23,618 nucleotides of DNA from assembly GCF_900549175.1 (NCBI RefSeq), contig NZ_URNN01000040.1:1-23618 (forward strand). Direction: 5' to 3'. Under the pieces are notes generated by a model. That model was not told the DNA's origin. It saw nothing but the letters and a program-made list of their open reading frames with translations, and made no database searches. Both the position numbers and the translations under genes were made by a program. Numbering within the stretch: the stretch's first letter is position 1; each line of letters begins with the position of its first letter. This document shows positions 6,006 through 14,256 of this stretch, one piece after another. Source of the DNA: an uncultured Prevotella sp. GTDB taxonomy: Bacteria; Bacteroidota; Bacteroidia; Bacteroidales; Bacteroidaceae.

Positions 6006-7563
6006 TGGTTATTATTGATTTGGCGGGAATCTCAACAGGCTGTTTGTTCTTTATGGATACAGCCTTGAATGAGAGATTGTCATGTTCTGCATCTGAAGTT
6101 TGATACAGTTTGGTGAATTTGTGGTTTGCCGAAGGTAATTCCACGCAGAAGGTTCTGGCCGCATCCGAATAATTAATTGCAACCAGTACAATGGATCCAT
6201 TTACATTTCTGTAGGCCGACAGCATCAATCCGTAAGGGTCGGTGACGCTGTCAGAAACGGGATTGCCCGATTCGTCCACCTCGGAAATGTCTATTCTGAC
6301 AGCACCCGGACGAATGAAGCGGCTGTAGTTTCCCAAAGCCCACAAGAGTTTGGAGTCGACAATATTGTCATTGCCTGTTTGCTTATCCTTATACTGATGC
6401 AGCAGGCCGTCCTTGTAATCACCGCCAACGGCTCTCCACCATTGCCAGCTGCGGGCGTTGGCATATACAAGGTCGTGATGAATCATACGGGCGACATACA
6501 GGGCGGTCTTCATCGTGCGGTCATATCCGTTGCCTCCGCCTATTTCCTCGTCATTACCCATTATGCACACTTCGCTTTGCCAGAAATCGACACCATATTT
6601 CTTCAGCGTGTCATTCAATGCGATGCGGGTTTGCTTCATGGTCTCTACCGGAGTGTTGGTCCAGTAACTGTGGCCGGCCATCAGGCGGGGCATATTGGTG
6701 AGGTTGCCCACATAGGTCTCTGTGCTGTCAGGCGAAAAGAACGACTGTATTTCATAACCGCGTTGCCAGTCGGTCATGTGGGTGGACATCATGCAGCGAT
6801 AGTCGGAAGACTCCGGAATAATGATTTTCGTATCAATGCCCCTGTTGCAGAACTCTTTGTCAAGCAGGCGGGCGACACGGGCAATCTCCCTGTTGGTGGC
6901 AGGCGTTCCCTCCTGTTTCGGTCCCTGCCAGTTCCAGTGGCCGTCAGGTTCGTTGAGTGGCGATATATAATCGAGATGTATGCCATCGTGCTCTTCCAGT
7001 CCGATAACGACATCGGCCATGAATCTTGCGAAATCACCGTATTTGTCTTCCCTCAGATTGTAATCGCCGCCTCTGCCCGTATTGGTTGCCAGTCCGTTTT
7101 CAGTAAAGAATACGGGAGGCGAGTTAAGGAAGCCGAGCAGGCAGGGAACGCCTCTTTCCTTGGCCAGTTTGAGGAATCTCCTCTGCCCGAGCTGTTTGTT
7201 CCAGTCGTACGTGCCGTCGGCCGATAAAAAACACTCCGTTCTTGTGGCATTGTTTATCTTGCTGCCATCTCCCTGCTCCACGCTTCCTGCTCCGATATTG
7301 AAGCGCCAGATGCTTAGTCCGATACCGCCGGGTGTGCCGTCGGGAGCATTGCCGGTGCTGAACAGCCAGTCTGCCACTTTACACTGCATCGTGTCGGGCA
7401 TAAGTCCGATGAAGCGCATACTCCATGCGTCCGAAGCTCCGAAACCGTCGATGGTCTGGTATGTTACAGACGGATTTATTACATACGTGTCCGTCCCGCC
7501 GACAGCGTTGGTTGCCGGAGCGGACATTACAAGTGTCAGAATTGCTGATTTGATGATCGACAT
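5995..7563 (-). CDS. Glycoside hydrolase family 30 enzyme, exported
   Basis: A 522-residue protein from the chosen start. Signal peptide about 1-20 (MSIIKSAILTLVMSAPATNA), then a (beta/alpha)8 barrel and a C-terminal beta domain, the usual GH30 pairing. NPSVTYQTIDGFGAS near the N-terminus is the family's entry motif. The acid/base is Glu205 in LNEPDGHW and the nucleophile Glu331 in WQSEVCIMG, both retained. GH30 members cleave beta-linked glucans, xylans, fucosides or galactans; similarity of the loops to beta-1,6-galactanase-type members is only an impression. The reading frame extends to 7635, but the promoter box at 7594-7601 lies inside that extension and the signal peptide begins at 7563, so 7563 is chosen. 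It converges on the helicase gene with an 11-base overlap. Confidence 0.9.
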   Translation of the reverse strand: MSIIKSAILTLVMSAPATNAVGGTDTYVINPSVTYQTIDGFGASDAWSMRFIGLMPDTMQCKVADWLFSTGNAPDGTPGGIGLSIWRFNIGAGSVEQGDGSKINNATRTECFLSADGTYDWNKQLGQRRFLKLAKERGVPCLLGFLNSPPVFFTENGLATNTGRGGDYNLREDKYGDFARFMADVVIGLEEHDGIHLDYISPLNEPDGHWNWQGPKQEGTPATNREIARVARLLDKEFCNRGIDTKIIIPESSDYRCMMSTHMTDWQRGYEIQSFFSPDSTETYVGNLTNMPRLMAGHSYWTNTPVETMKQTRIALNDTLKKYGVDFWQSEVCIMGNDEEIGGGNGYDRTMKTALYVARMIHHDLVYANARSWQWWRAVGGDYKDGLLHQYKDKQTGNDNIVDSKLLWALGNYSRFIRPGAVRIDISEVDESGNPVSDSVTDPYGLMLSAYRNVNGSIVLVAINYSDAARTFCVELPSANHKFTKLYQTSDAEHDNLSFKAVSIKNKQPVEIPAKSIITITE

Positions 7564-7593
7564 ATAAACAATAACCGTTATGCTTACCGAGGC

Positions 7594-7601
7594 CAAAGTT
7601 A
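7594..7601 (-). promoter_or_regulatory. -7 promoter box for the GH30 gene
   Basis: Minus-strand TAACTTTG matches TAnnTTTG. The predicted start of transcription is about 24 bases before the ATG at 7563. The position excludes the longer upstream ATG at 7635 as the start of this transcript and separates GH30 from the ZIP gene upstream. Confidence 0.65.
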
Positions 7602-7656
7602 CAAAATTATTTTGTATGGCAGGTGGCTTTTGCAAGCTTTTTATGCTTGGTTGTGG

Positions 7657-8439
7657 TTATCCCAAAACCACGTCAAGTGTCATCATCAGCGTGAAGCCGA
7701 CGGCAAATCCTACGGTGCTGAGGTTGGAGTGGGGCTCTTCGCTGGCTTCGGGTATAAGTTCTTCAATGACGACGTACAGCATGGCTCCGGCCGCAAACGA
7801 GAGCATGTAAGGCATTACGGGTGTTAGTATGGCTGTGAGCAAGATGACGGCCAGACCGCCCAACGGCTCCACGGCACCGCTCAGGCTGCCTATGGCAAAC
7901 GAACGCCACCGGCTGTTGCCCTCGGCACGCATGGGCATTGAGATGATGGCGCCTTCCGGAATGTTCTGTATGGCTATGCCGAGTGACATGGCCATTGCCG
8001 CTGCCGTGCTTATGCCGGCACCGCCCTCCGCCGCTCCGGCCAGAACCACACCCACGGCCATGCCTTCGGGCAGGTTGTGGATGGTGACGGCGAGCGAGAG
8101 CATGACCGTGCGTGAAAGATGTGTGCGGGGGCCTTCGGGATTGCTTGTGCGTGTGTGCAGATGGGGCGTGATGTAGTCGATGAGCAGCAGAAAGGCCATG
8201 CCTGCCATAAATCCTGCCGCTGCCGGGATGACGCGGGCAAAGCCTTCGGCACCGGGTATGAAGTCGAGGCTCGGGATGAGCAATGACCATACCGATGCCG
8301 CCACCATCACTCCCGAGGCGAATCCGAGCAGGGTTTTCCGCAGTTGTTCAGGCATTTCACGCTTCATGAAGAACACCATTGCCGAACCGGCTACGGTACC
8401 TAAAAAGGGGATGAGGAGTCCGAGTAGTATTGGATTCAT
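7657..8439 (-). CDS. ZIP-family divalent metal transporter
   Basis: A 260-residue inner-membrane protein with about eight hydrophobic segments. The two metal-binding helices are clear: HNLPEGMAVG (His121, Asn122, Glu125) and QNIPEGAIISMP (Gln158, Asn159, Glu162), with a further acidic EEL (226-228). A histidine-containing loop PHLHTRTSN (92-100) lies between helices III and IV, as usual in ZIP proteins. Likely imports zinc or related divalent metals; specificity cannot be read. Its ATG overlaps the TGA of the upstream protease gene as ATGA, so translation is probably coupled. The pairing of a cysteine protease with a metal transporter is unusual and may only reflect gene packing. Confidence 0.9.
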   Translation of the reverse strand: MNPILLGLLIPFLGTVAGSAMVFFMKREMPEQLRKTLLGFASGVMVAASVWSLLIPSLDFIPGAEGFARVIPAAAGFMAGMAFLLLIDYITPHLHTRTSNPEGPRTHLSRTVMLSLAVTIHNLPEGMAVGVVLAGAAEGGAGISTAAAMAMSLGIAIQNIPEGAIISMPMRAEGNSRWRSFAIGSLSGAVEPLGGLAVILLTAILTPVMPYMLSFAAGAMLYVVIEELIPEASEEPHSNLSTVGFAVGFTLMMTLDVVLG

Positions 8440-9785
8440 ATCTTCTTTATTTGTTTCACTTTTGTTCCTTTTGCTATTGAACCGGCAGTGTATCTGGCGG
8501 TTTTCGGGATGGTAAGCTCACGCAGGTTTCTTGCATAAGCGAAAGCCCCGTTACCGATTGTCTTCACCGTCTGCGGAACGGCGACCGACGTCAGTGCGTT
8601 GCACGAATTGAAGGCGTTGGCCCCGATGGTTACCAGTGACCGTGGCAGTGTGACATACATCAGGTTGAAGCATCCGGAGAATGCGCGTTGCCTGATGTCG
8701 CATACCAGTGGGTGTATCGTCACGTTGTTCAGTTTTGTGCATCCGGCAAAAGCGTATGCGCTTATTTCGGGCAGGGTTATGGGCAGGATGATTGATGTGA
8801 GATTGTCGCAGTTGCAGAAAGCGGAGTCGGGCAGTGCCAGTATCACACATTCGCTCATGTCTATCGAACTGAGTGTGCCATTGCGCTCGCTGCCGCGGGG
8901 TGCCCCTCCTGCCAGTTGCCGCAACAGCTTGATGTCGTTTTTGTTGATTGTGCCGGTCAGTTTGACATGGCGCATTTTCAGCCAGTCGTCTTCGCTGATA
9001 TAGTGTGCCAGACGCCCCGGTTTGTCTACATTGATGATACGCATCGCAGGAGTGATGTTTTTTGGGGCTATGCCCACCACCATCCGCTGGTTTGCCTTGA
9101 AGCCGTACAGTGAGTCGGGGTCGTAGTAGCCGTTGCGCCGCCCGTTCCATCCCCAGTTTACGTGCACCAGCGAGTCGCGGCATCCGTCGATGATGAACAC
9201 GTGTGCGTTCCACTTGCTTTTCTCTCCGCGTATTATTATCGGCCGGCCGGCTTTCAGCTCGTCGGCAATGAGTTGTTTCCATGCCTTGTCGCCGGCCTTG
9301 CCGCGATAGTATGCCCTGTCGGCAATGTGCATGTAGCGGTTGTAGCCGAAATGTTTTTTCAGTCCCTGAACCACGTTGTTCAGTTTGGTCGAGCTTGCCG
9401 TCTGCCCGTAGTTGGTTTCCGCCGCCGTGCCGCAGTCGCGTATAAGCCGTGCCACGGCGTTGATGTGGTCTATGGCCGATGTGTCGCCAAGTTGTGTGTC
9501 CATCAGTTCCCACCGGTATATTGTGCGGCTTGCTGTCGGCAGCGGCTGTTTGCGGTCGTGGCATATCACCTGCGACATCACGAGCGGTCCGCATCCGGCG
9601 TAGCGGTGCTTTTCGGTGGAGTCGATGACTACCGTAGGGCACATTCTGTTGTATGGATACTCCTGTCCCCATTGTGTGGATATGATAGGTGTTACTTCTT
9701 CTTCAAAAACGAATCTGCCTTGCGCGGCCGCCATGAGGAAACAGCTCATCGCAGAAAGTATTGTGACGGTGATGTTCTTTATCAT
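8436..9785 (-). CDS. C10 (streptopain-type) cysteine protease with BspA-like leucine-rich repeats
   Basis: A 449-residue exported protein. Signal peptide 1-22 (ends MAAAQG). Residues about 28-240 are a C10 peptidase domain: STQWGQ (36-41, oxyanion Gln38), catalytic Cys65 in YAGCGPLVMSQ, catalytic His195 in WNAHVFIIDG, and VNWGWNG (209-215) supplying Asn/Trp. Residues about 300-435 hold five or so BspA-type (LRR_5) repeats with the pattern LPxxAFxxCxxLTSIxLP. Streptopain and many Bacteroidetes relatives have a long inhibitory propeptide before the mature domain; here mature-domain sequence starts within ten residues of the signal cleavage site. The repeats are typical of surface adhesins, so a secreted or surface protease with a binding arm is likely. 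Overlaps the ZIP gene by ATGA. Confidence 0.88.
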   Translation of the reverse strand: MIKNITVTILSAMSCFLMAAAQGRFVFEEEVTPIISTQWGQEYPYNRMCPTVVIDSTEKHRYAGCGPLVMSQVICHDRKQPLPTASRTIYRWELMDTQLGDTSAIDHINAVARLIRDCGTAAETNYGQTASSTKLNNVVQGLKKHFGYNRYMHIADRAYYRGKAGDKAWKQLIADELKAGRPIIIRGEKSKWNAHVFIIDGCRDSLVHVNWGWNGRRNGYYDPDSLYGFKANQRMVVGIAPKNITPAMRIINVDKPGRLAHYISEDDWLKMRHVKLTGTINKNDIKLLRQLAGGAPRGSERNGTLSSIDMSECVILALPDSAFCNCDNLTSIILPITLPEISAYAFAGCTKLNNVTIHPLVCDIRQRAFSGCFNLMYVTLPRSLVTIGANAFNSCNALTSVAVPQTVKTIGNGAFAYARNLRELTIPKTARYTAGSIAKGTKVKQIKKI

Positions 9786-9804
9786 AGTATGCTTGCTTTA
9801 AGAG

Positions 9805-9842
9805 AACCGCCATCTCCATGTCATGACACGGTGATGGCGGTT
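9805..9842. repeat. 38-bp near-perfect palindrome between META and C10 genes
   Basis: The two 19-base halves (9805-9823 and 9824-9842) are reverse complements with two mismatches and no loop; the centre is TGTCATGACA. The ends are AACCGCCATC and GATGGCGGTT. It lies 55 bp after the META gene stop and 20 bp before the C10 start, on the minus strand. No T-run follows on either strand, so it is either a terminator lacking a U-tract, an mRNA-end hairpin, or a dimeric protein binding site. Confidence 0.75.
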
Positions 9843-9896
9843 GGGTTATGGTTGAGTGTGTATCAGAAGAGCCTGTGTATGTGAAGGTTGGCCGCC

Positions 9897-10325
9897 TCAC
9901 TTTTTCTTCTGCATCTCAAAGACGGTTTTCCCGTTTTCGTCGCAGAGTGTCAGTTTGTCACTTGCGTTTACTTTGTACGTCTTCACTTTGCCAAGTGCTC
10001 CGAGCACGAGGTTTTCGGTTGTCATGTCGTGACACATCATCCGGGTGCTGCCAGTGGCTCCGAAGTCTATTTTTCCGCTCTTAGGGTCTGCATTGAGTGA
10101 ACCGGTAAGGCGGTTGCATCCGGTATATCCGTACACCAACTTCTTGTTGGTGTCGAATCCGATGAACGGCATGTCTTGCCCGTCGGCTGCCTTCACGTCT
10201 TTATCCCCAACTTTCACAATACTCCATTCTCCGCTGAGAGAGTCGAGTGATGTGGCTTTTTGCCCGGTTGCGCACGATGCCAATGCAGCCGCGACAACAC
10301 AAGCGGATATTAATGCCTTTTTCAT
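9897..10325 (-). CDS. META-domain lipoprotein (HslJ-like)
   Basis: A 142-residue protein. Lipoprotein signal with lipobox ALASC, modified Cys18. Residues about 30-140 form a META domain: the start LSGEWSIVKVGDKDV, the hallmark GYTGCNRLTGS (66-76) and STRMMC (93-98), then a C-terminal strand with LTLCDENGKTVFEMQ. META proteins such as HslJ are linked to envelope stress or novobiocin resistance in other bacteria; no enzymatic activity is known. It lies 97 bp after the PepSY-like gene with no promoter box seen between, so a shared transcript is likely. Both are small exported proteins. Confidence 0.85.
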   Translation of the reverse strand: MKKALISACVVAAALASCATGQKATSLDSLSGEWSIVKVGDKDVKAADGQDMPFIGFDTNKKLVYGYTGCNRLTGSLNADPKSGKIDFGATGSTRMMCHDMTTENLVLGALGKVKTYKVNASDKLTLCDENGKTVFEMQKKK

Positions 10326-10422
10326 TTTTTTCTTGAATACTTATTGATAAATGTTGTTTATGATGTTTCCTTTCTTGCTTTCCGTTGACGGCAGGAATGG
10401 ATATGCCATGTTGTTCCGCCTG

Positions 10423-10869
10423 TCAATCGTCTATTTCAATCACCTGAAAATTTCTGTCGAACGTAATTTCCAGTCCGTTAGACAGTTTCACCTCATGCTT
10501 GTTGCCGGATCGTTCGATCTCTTTTACCGTTGTATTGGTGTAGTGGTGCTTCAGGTAGTTTTTGATGCCTTGGGGTATCAGTGACTTTGGCACGGATGAT
10601 TGTTTGCACTTTATTTCTTTCCAGTTGCCCTCGCTGTCGAACTCCACTTTGTCGCCGTTGGTGAACACTACATCATAGCTTTTGGAGAACAGGTCGTAGT
10701 CCATTGTCGACATAGCCACCTTGCGTCCTGAGAAGTTCTCTTTCAGCATCTTCTGGGCCGCAGCCGGAAACTCACTTATCATAACTGCCTTTGCACTTGC
10801 TGTTGAGGGCAGACACATGGTCACTATCAAGGCCATGGCCATAAGGGCTTTCTTGAATAATCTTTTCAT
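10423..10869 (-). CDS. PepSY-like (DUF2874) periplasmic protein
   Basis: A 148-residue protein with a signal peptide (cleavage near STASA-KA, residue 26). The rest contains two PepSY-like half repeats: FPAAAQKMLKENFSGRKVAM with SYDVVFTNGDKVEFDSEGNW, then LIPQGIKNYLKHHYTNTTV with KHEVKLSNGLEITFDRNFQV. Proteins of this family are abundant in Bacteroidetes, are exported and are thought to bind or inhibit other proteins; precise role unknown. A purine-rich AAGGAAG sits seven bases before the ATG, and a promoter box is at 10912-10919. Confidence 0.85.
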   Translation of the reverse strand: MKRLFKKALMAMALIVTMCLPSTASAKAVMISEFPAAAQKMLKENFSGRKVAMSTMDYDLFSKSYDVVFTNGDKVEFDSEGNWKEIKCKQSSVPKSLIPQGIKNYLKHHYTNTTVKEIERSGNKHEVKLSNGLEITFDRNFQVIEIDD

Positions 10870-10911
10870 AATTCTTCCTTTCTTTTATGTTGTTAATTAC
10901 TATTGGTGATG

Positions 10912-10919
10912 CAAAGATA
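10912..10919 (-). promoter_or_regulatory. -7 promoter box for the PepSY-like gene
   Basis: Minus-strand TATCTTTG matches TAnnTTTG and is followed by C. It lies 42 bases before the ATG at 10869. A T-rich stretch about 20 bases further upstream could serve as the -33 element. Confidence 0.7.
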
Positions 10920-11036
10920 GACATTTCGTTTGACAAAAAGAAAAGAAACAACACACTTTAACTAACGTTTGCCTCGGTTGGGATAACGGTATGGAAAGGG
11001 TGCCGGATTATACTATTTTTCACGTTCCGCTTGTCA

Positions 11037-13535
11037 TTATAATATCTTTCGCATCTCGCCGGCTTTCATGCTTACGGTCTTTTTCCTGCCGTTGAAAGCC
11101 AGCGTTGTCTTGCCGCCTTGCCGCGAAGTCAGTGTGAGTTCCGTCACACGGCTGTTGCTCCACTTCATGCTCACCACGAAACCGCCGCGGGCGCAAATGC
11201 CGCTTACGTTGCCGTCGGCCCACTCTTCGGGCAGGGCGGGCAGCAGCGTGATGGATGACGGCGTTGACTGCATGAGCATCTCTATCACTCCGGCGCAGCC
11301 GCCGAAGTTGCCGTCTATCTGGAACGGCGAGTGGGCGTCGAGCAGATTGGGGTAGGTGCCGCCGCCGCGCAGTGCGTCCTTGCCTTTGTATCCGTCGGGA
11401 CTTATGTAGCTGAGCAGTTTGCGGTAGATGTGGTATGCGTTTTTCGAATCGAGCAGCCTGGCGTAAAGATTGACACGCCATCCGGTGCTCCATCCCGTGG
11501 TGTTGTCGCCCTTTATCTCGAGTGTTCGGCTGCAGGCGCGGGCAAGTTCGGGTGTGGCGGCCGGTGACAGATGGTGCCCGGGGTAGAGGCCGAACAGGTG
11601 TGACTGGTGGCGGTGCTGCGGGTCTTCGTCATCCCAGTCGTGGTACCACTCCTGCAGGTTGCCCTTGCTTCCCACGCGGTATGGCAGCATGCGGCGCAGT
11701 GTGCGGTCAATTTCGGCGATGAAGTCCTTGTCGAGGCCGAGTGTGCGTGCCGCCTCGCGGGCGTCGAGCAGGCACTCGCGCGTCATGGCCAGGTCGGATG
11801 TGTTGCCGTACGACGTGGCACCGCTGTATCCGTCGGGGGTCTTGTATCTGTTTTCCGGTGAAGTTCCCGGCGATGTTATCAGCCGGCCGTCTTTCTCTAT
11901 GAGCCAGTCGATGCAGAACTCGGCGGCACCTTTCAGAATAGGGTAGTGGCGGGCGAGAAAGTCGCGGTCGCGTGTGAACTGGTAGTGCTCCCAGATATGT
12001 GTGCTCACCCATGCGCCGCCCATGTTCCAGCAGGCCCATGACGGATCGCTCACCCTGAGCCCCACCGGACAGGTCATGGCCCATATGTCGGTGTTGTGGC
12101 CGAGGCACCATCCGCGTTTCACTCCGTAGTATTCGCGTGCTGTGGTTTCGCCGGTGGTCTTAAGATTGTTTATGAAAGTGAGCAGCGGCCGGTGCATCTC
12201 GCTCAGATTGGCCGTCTCGGCAGCCCAGTAGTTCTCTTCCAGATTGATGTTTGACGTGTAGTTGCAGCTCCATGGCGGCAGCAGTTTCTCGTTCCATAGC
12301 CCCTGCAGGTTGGCCGGTACGCCGTCTGTGCGTGAGCATGAAATGAGCAGATAGCGGCCGTACTGGAAATAGAGTGCTTCGAGGTCGGGGTTGCTTTGTC
12401 CCTCTTCGGTGTACAGACGCAGCTGTTTGTCGGTGGGCATGGCGGCAATGTCCGGAGAGGTACGGCCGAGGTCGATGCTCACGCGACCGAAGAAACGCTG
12501 GTAGTCGTACAGGTGCGTGTGCAGCAGTTCGTCGTCTGTCTTTCGTGCGGCCCGTGCCATGCGTTGCTTCACCAGTCGGCGGTAGTCGCGTCCTTCGGTG
12601 GCGGGATCGCGGTCGAACCCGTTGAAGCTGGTCACGTTGGCAATGATTATTGTCACGTCACGGCTGCCGTCTATCTTCACGTCGCCGGTGGGATAGCTCT
12701 TTATCGTGCCGTCGCCGTCGCGGGCGATGGCTCTTACAAGCGTGCGGAATCGCGTGCCTTTCTCCGGGTCGTACAGATTGTGTTCGTCAGCGGGCACACC
12801 TTTGTAATATCCCGGAAGGGCATGGTATGCGGCATATCCGTCGGCTGTTATCTCGCCGTCTTTTGCCGTCACCGAATGAGGCAGCTGCGATGTGAACCGC
12901 AGTGTGGCGTGTATGCCTTCGCCTTGCGATTGCAGCCGGATGACGATGACCGAGTCGGGAGCCGATGCAAAATACTCGCTTGTCTGCAGCTGTCCGCGTT
13001 TCAAAAATTGTGTGCGTGCCACGGCGTCGCCGATGTTCAGGCTGCGGCGGTATTCGGTAATGTCGCGTGCGGTGTTGTCGGTGTAATCTATTGTGATCTG
13101 TCCGAGCGGTTGGTAGCTTTCGCTGAAGTGTCCCTGTATCTTGCGGTTGGCCCGTTCCGCCCCGCGATAGTCTTCCTTGTCCAGCAGTGCACGTATTTCG
13201 GGCAGGGCTTTGTATGCTCCCGGAGTGGTGACCTCACGGTCGGGGCCTCCTGTCCACAGGGTTATGTCGTTGAGCGATATGCGGTCTGTCTTTGTCCCGC
13301 CGTAGATGGTGGCTCCCATGGTACCGTTGCCTATCACAAGCGCCTCTTCGAAGAAGTCGGCAGGGCGGTCGTAGTGCAGTGTGAGACGGTTGTCGCATTG
13401 CTTGGTGTCGGGTGTTCCGTCATTCACGTTACGGGCCGGCGTTACCGTGGCATGGCATGTAAGTACAAGTGTCATTGTCAACAGATGTCCGTAACGTCGT
13501 GCATTTGTGATGATGTCTTTCTTCAGTTCTTTCAT
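11037..13535 (-). CDS. Glycoside hydrolase family 95 enzyme (alpha-L-fucosidase or alpha-L-galactosidase)
   Basis: An 832-residue exported protein with a signal peptide (hydrophobic core about 16-33). N-terminal beta-sandwich begins LTLHYDRPADFFEEALVIGN and includes SLNDITLWTGGP (87-98); the helical (alpha/alpha)6 barrel follows. By comparison with the characterised Bifidobacterium enzyme, the catalytic set is present: the asparagine pair in SNINLEENYW (Asn429, Asn431), the general acid Glu561 in SPENRY, and Asp741 in FQIDGNFGG. The enzyme should release alpha-1,2-linked L-fucose or L-galactose from plant or host glycans. No SusC/SusD genes are near. It lies 47 bp after the hemolysin III gene, with no promoter box seen between. 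Confidence 0.93.
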   Translation of the reverse strand: MKELKKDIITNARRYGHLLTMTLVLTCHATVTPARNVNDGTPDTKQCDNRLTLHYDRPADFFEEALVIGNGTMGATIYGGTKTDRISLNDITLWTGGPDREVTTPGAYKALPEIRALLDKEDYRGAERANRKIQGHFSESYQPLGQITIDYTDNTARDITEYRRSLNIGDAVARTQFLKRGQLQTSEYFASAPDSVIVIRLQSQGEGIHATLRFTSQLPHSVTAKDGEITADGYAAYHALPGYYKGVPADEHNLYDPEKGTRFRTLVRAIARDGDGTIKSYPTGDVKIDGSRDVTIIIANVTSFNGFDRDPATEGRDYRRLVKQRMARAARKTDDELLHTHLYDYQRFFGRVSIDLGRTSPDIAAMPTDKQLRLYTEEGQSNPDLEALYFQYGRYLLISCSRTDGVPANLQGLWNEKLLPPWSCNYTSNINLEENYWAAETANLSEMHRPLLTFINNLKTTGETTAREYYGVKRGWCLGHNTDIWAMTCPVGLRVSDPSWACWNMGGAWVSTHIWEHYQFTRDRDFLARHYPILKGAAEFCIDWLIEKDGRLITSPGTSPENRYKTPDGYSGATSYGNTSDLAMTRECLLDAREAARTLGLDKDFIAEIDRTLRRMLPYRVGSKGNLQEWYHDWDDEDPQHRHQSHLFGLYPGHHLSPAATPELARACSRTLEIKGDNTTGWSTGWRVNLYARLLDSKNAYHIYRKLLSYISPDGYKGKDALRGGGTYPNLLDAHSPFQIDGNFGGCAGVIEMLMQSTPSSITLLPALPEEWADGNVSGICARGGFVVSMKWSNSRVTELTLTSRQGGKTTLAFNGRKKTVSMKAGEMRKIL

Positions 13536-13582
13536 TTGTCTTGTTTCAGATTAGTTGTCATTATTATGGTAAGTTCGTGCTG

Positions 13583-14236
13583 TCATCGGGCATAGTCGAG
13601 CAGCACGTCCCAAACGGCGATGATGTGGCAGATGCTGCCGGCGAGGACAAAGAAGTGGAACACGGAGTGCATGTACCGCCGCTTGTTGAGGCTGTAGAAC
13701 AGTGCTCCGGTTATGTAGCACACCCCCTCGGCCACTATCCAGGCTACGGCAGCGGTGCTTACGCTGTCGATGAGCGGCTTGAAGGCCACGAGCACCGACA
13801 GGCCCATGCCCACAAAGCAGATGGTCTCTATGTTACTGTGCTCTTTCAGACGGCGGAAACTGACCGCCGTGCCGGCAATGGCGCACAGCCATACGAAGGA
13901 GAACAGGCTCCATCCCCAATATCCCTGTTGGCGCAGGGCTACGAGGGTGAGCGGCGAGTAGCTGCCGGCGATATGCCAGTAGATGGCGGCGTGGTCCCAG
14001 CGTCGCAGCCGCTCTTTCCACGGGCTGCGCCGTGGCATTGCGTGATAAGCCGTCGATGCGGCGTAAGAGGCAATCATTCCGAACAGATACAGTCCTACGC
14101 CGGCGCGTGCCCACGGGTTGTCGCCTCGTGAACATATCACGGTGAATATCACTCCCACGGCCGCACCCATCAGTATGCCCGCGGCGTGCGACCAAGTATT
14201 CCATTGCTCCTCACGCCTGGTATATCTTATTGTCAT
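13583..14236 (-). CDS. Hemolysin III / PAQR-family membrane protein
   Basis: A 217-residue protein with seven hydrophobic helices. It shows the PAQR motif set: EEQWNTWSHAAG near the N-terminus (Ser16, His17), STAYHA (61-66, His65), WDHAAIYWHIAGSY (80-93) and the C-terminal HSVFHFF (His190, His194), which together form a membrane-embedded zinc site in this family. Despite the historical name, most bacterial members are not toxins; they resemble ceramidase-like or lipid-active hydrolases. It sits 20 bp after the yhcG-like gene in the same direction. Confidence 0.92.
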   Translation of the reverse strand: MTIRYTRREEQWNTWSHAAGILMGAAVGVIFTVICSRGDNPWARAGVGLYLFGMIASYAASTAYHAMPRRSPWKERLRRWDHAAIYWHIAGSYSPLTLVALRQQGYWGWSLFSFVWLCAIAGTAVSFRRLKEHSNIETICFVGMGLSVLVAFKPLIDSVSTAAVAWIVAEGVCYITGALFYSLNKRRYMHSVFHFFVLAGSICHIIAVWDVLLDYAR

Positions 14237-14256
14237 AATTATTGCAAAATGTTATG

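Noticed and set aside
5995..13535. A polysaccharide-utilisation locus built on GH30 and GH95
   Set aside because: No SusC/SusD pair, no regulator, and the two glycosidase genes are about 3.5 kb apart with unrelated genes and separate promoters between.
12396..13595. 399-codon plus-strand ORF opposite the GH95 gene
   Set aside because: Cys/Val-rich shadow frame with no domain; the minus strand carries all GH95 catalytic motifs.
13583..14236. Hemolysin III as a virulence toxin
   Set aside because: The PAQR zinc-site motifs indicate a general membrane enzyme or receptor-like family; the name is historical.
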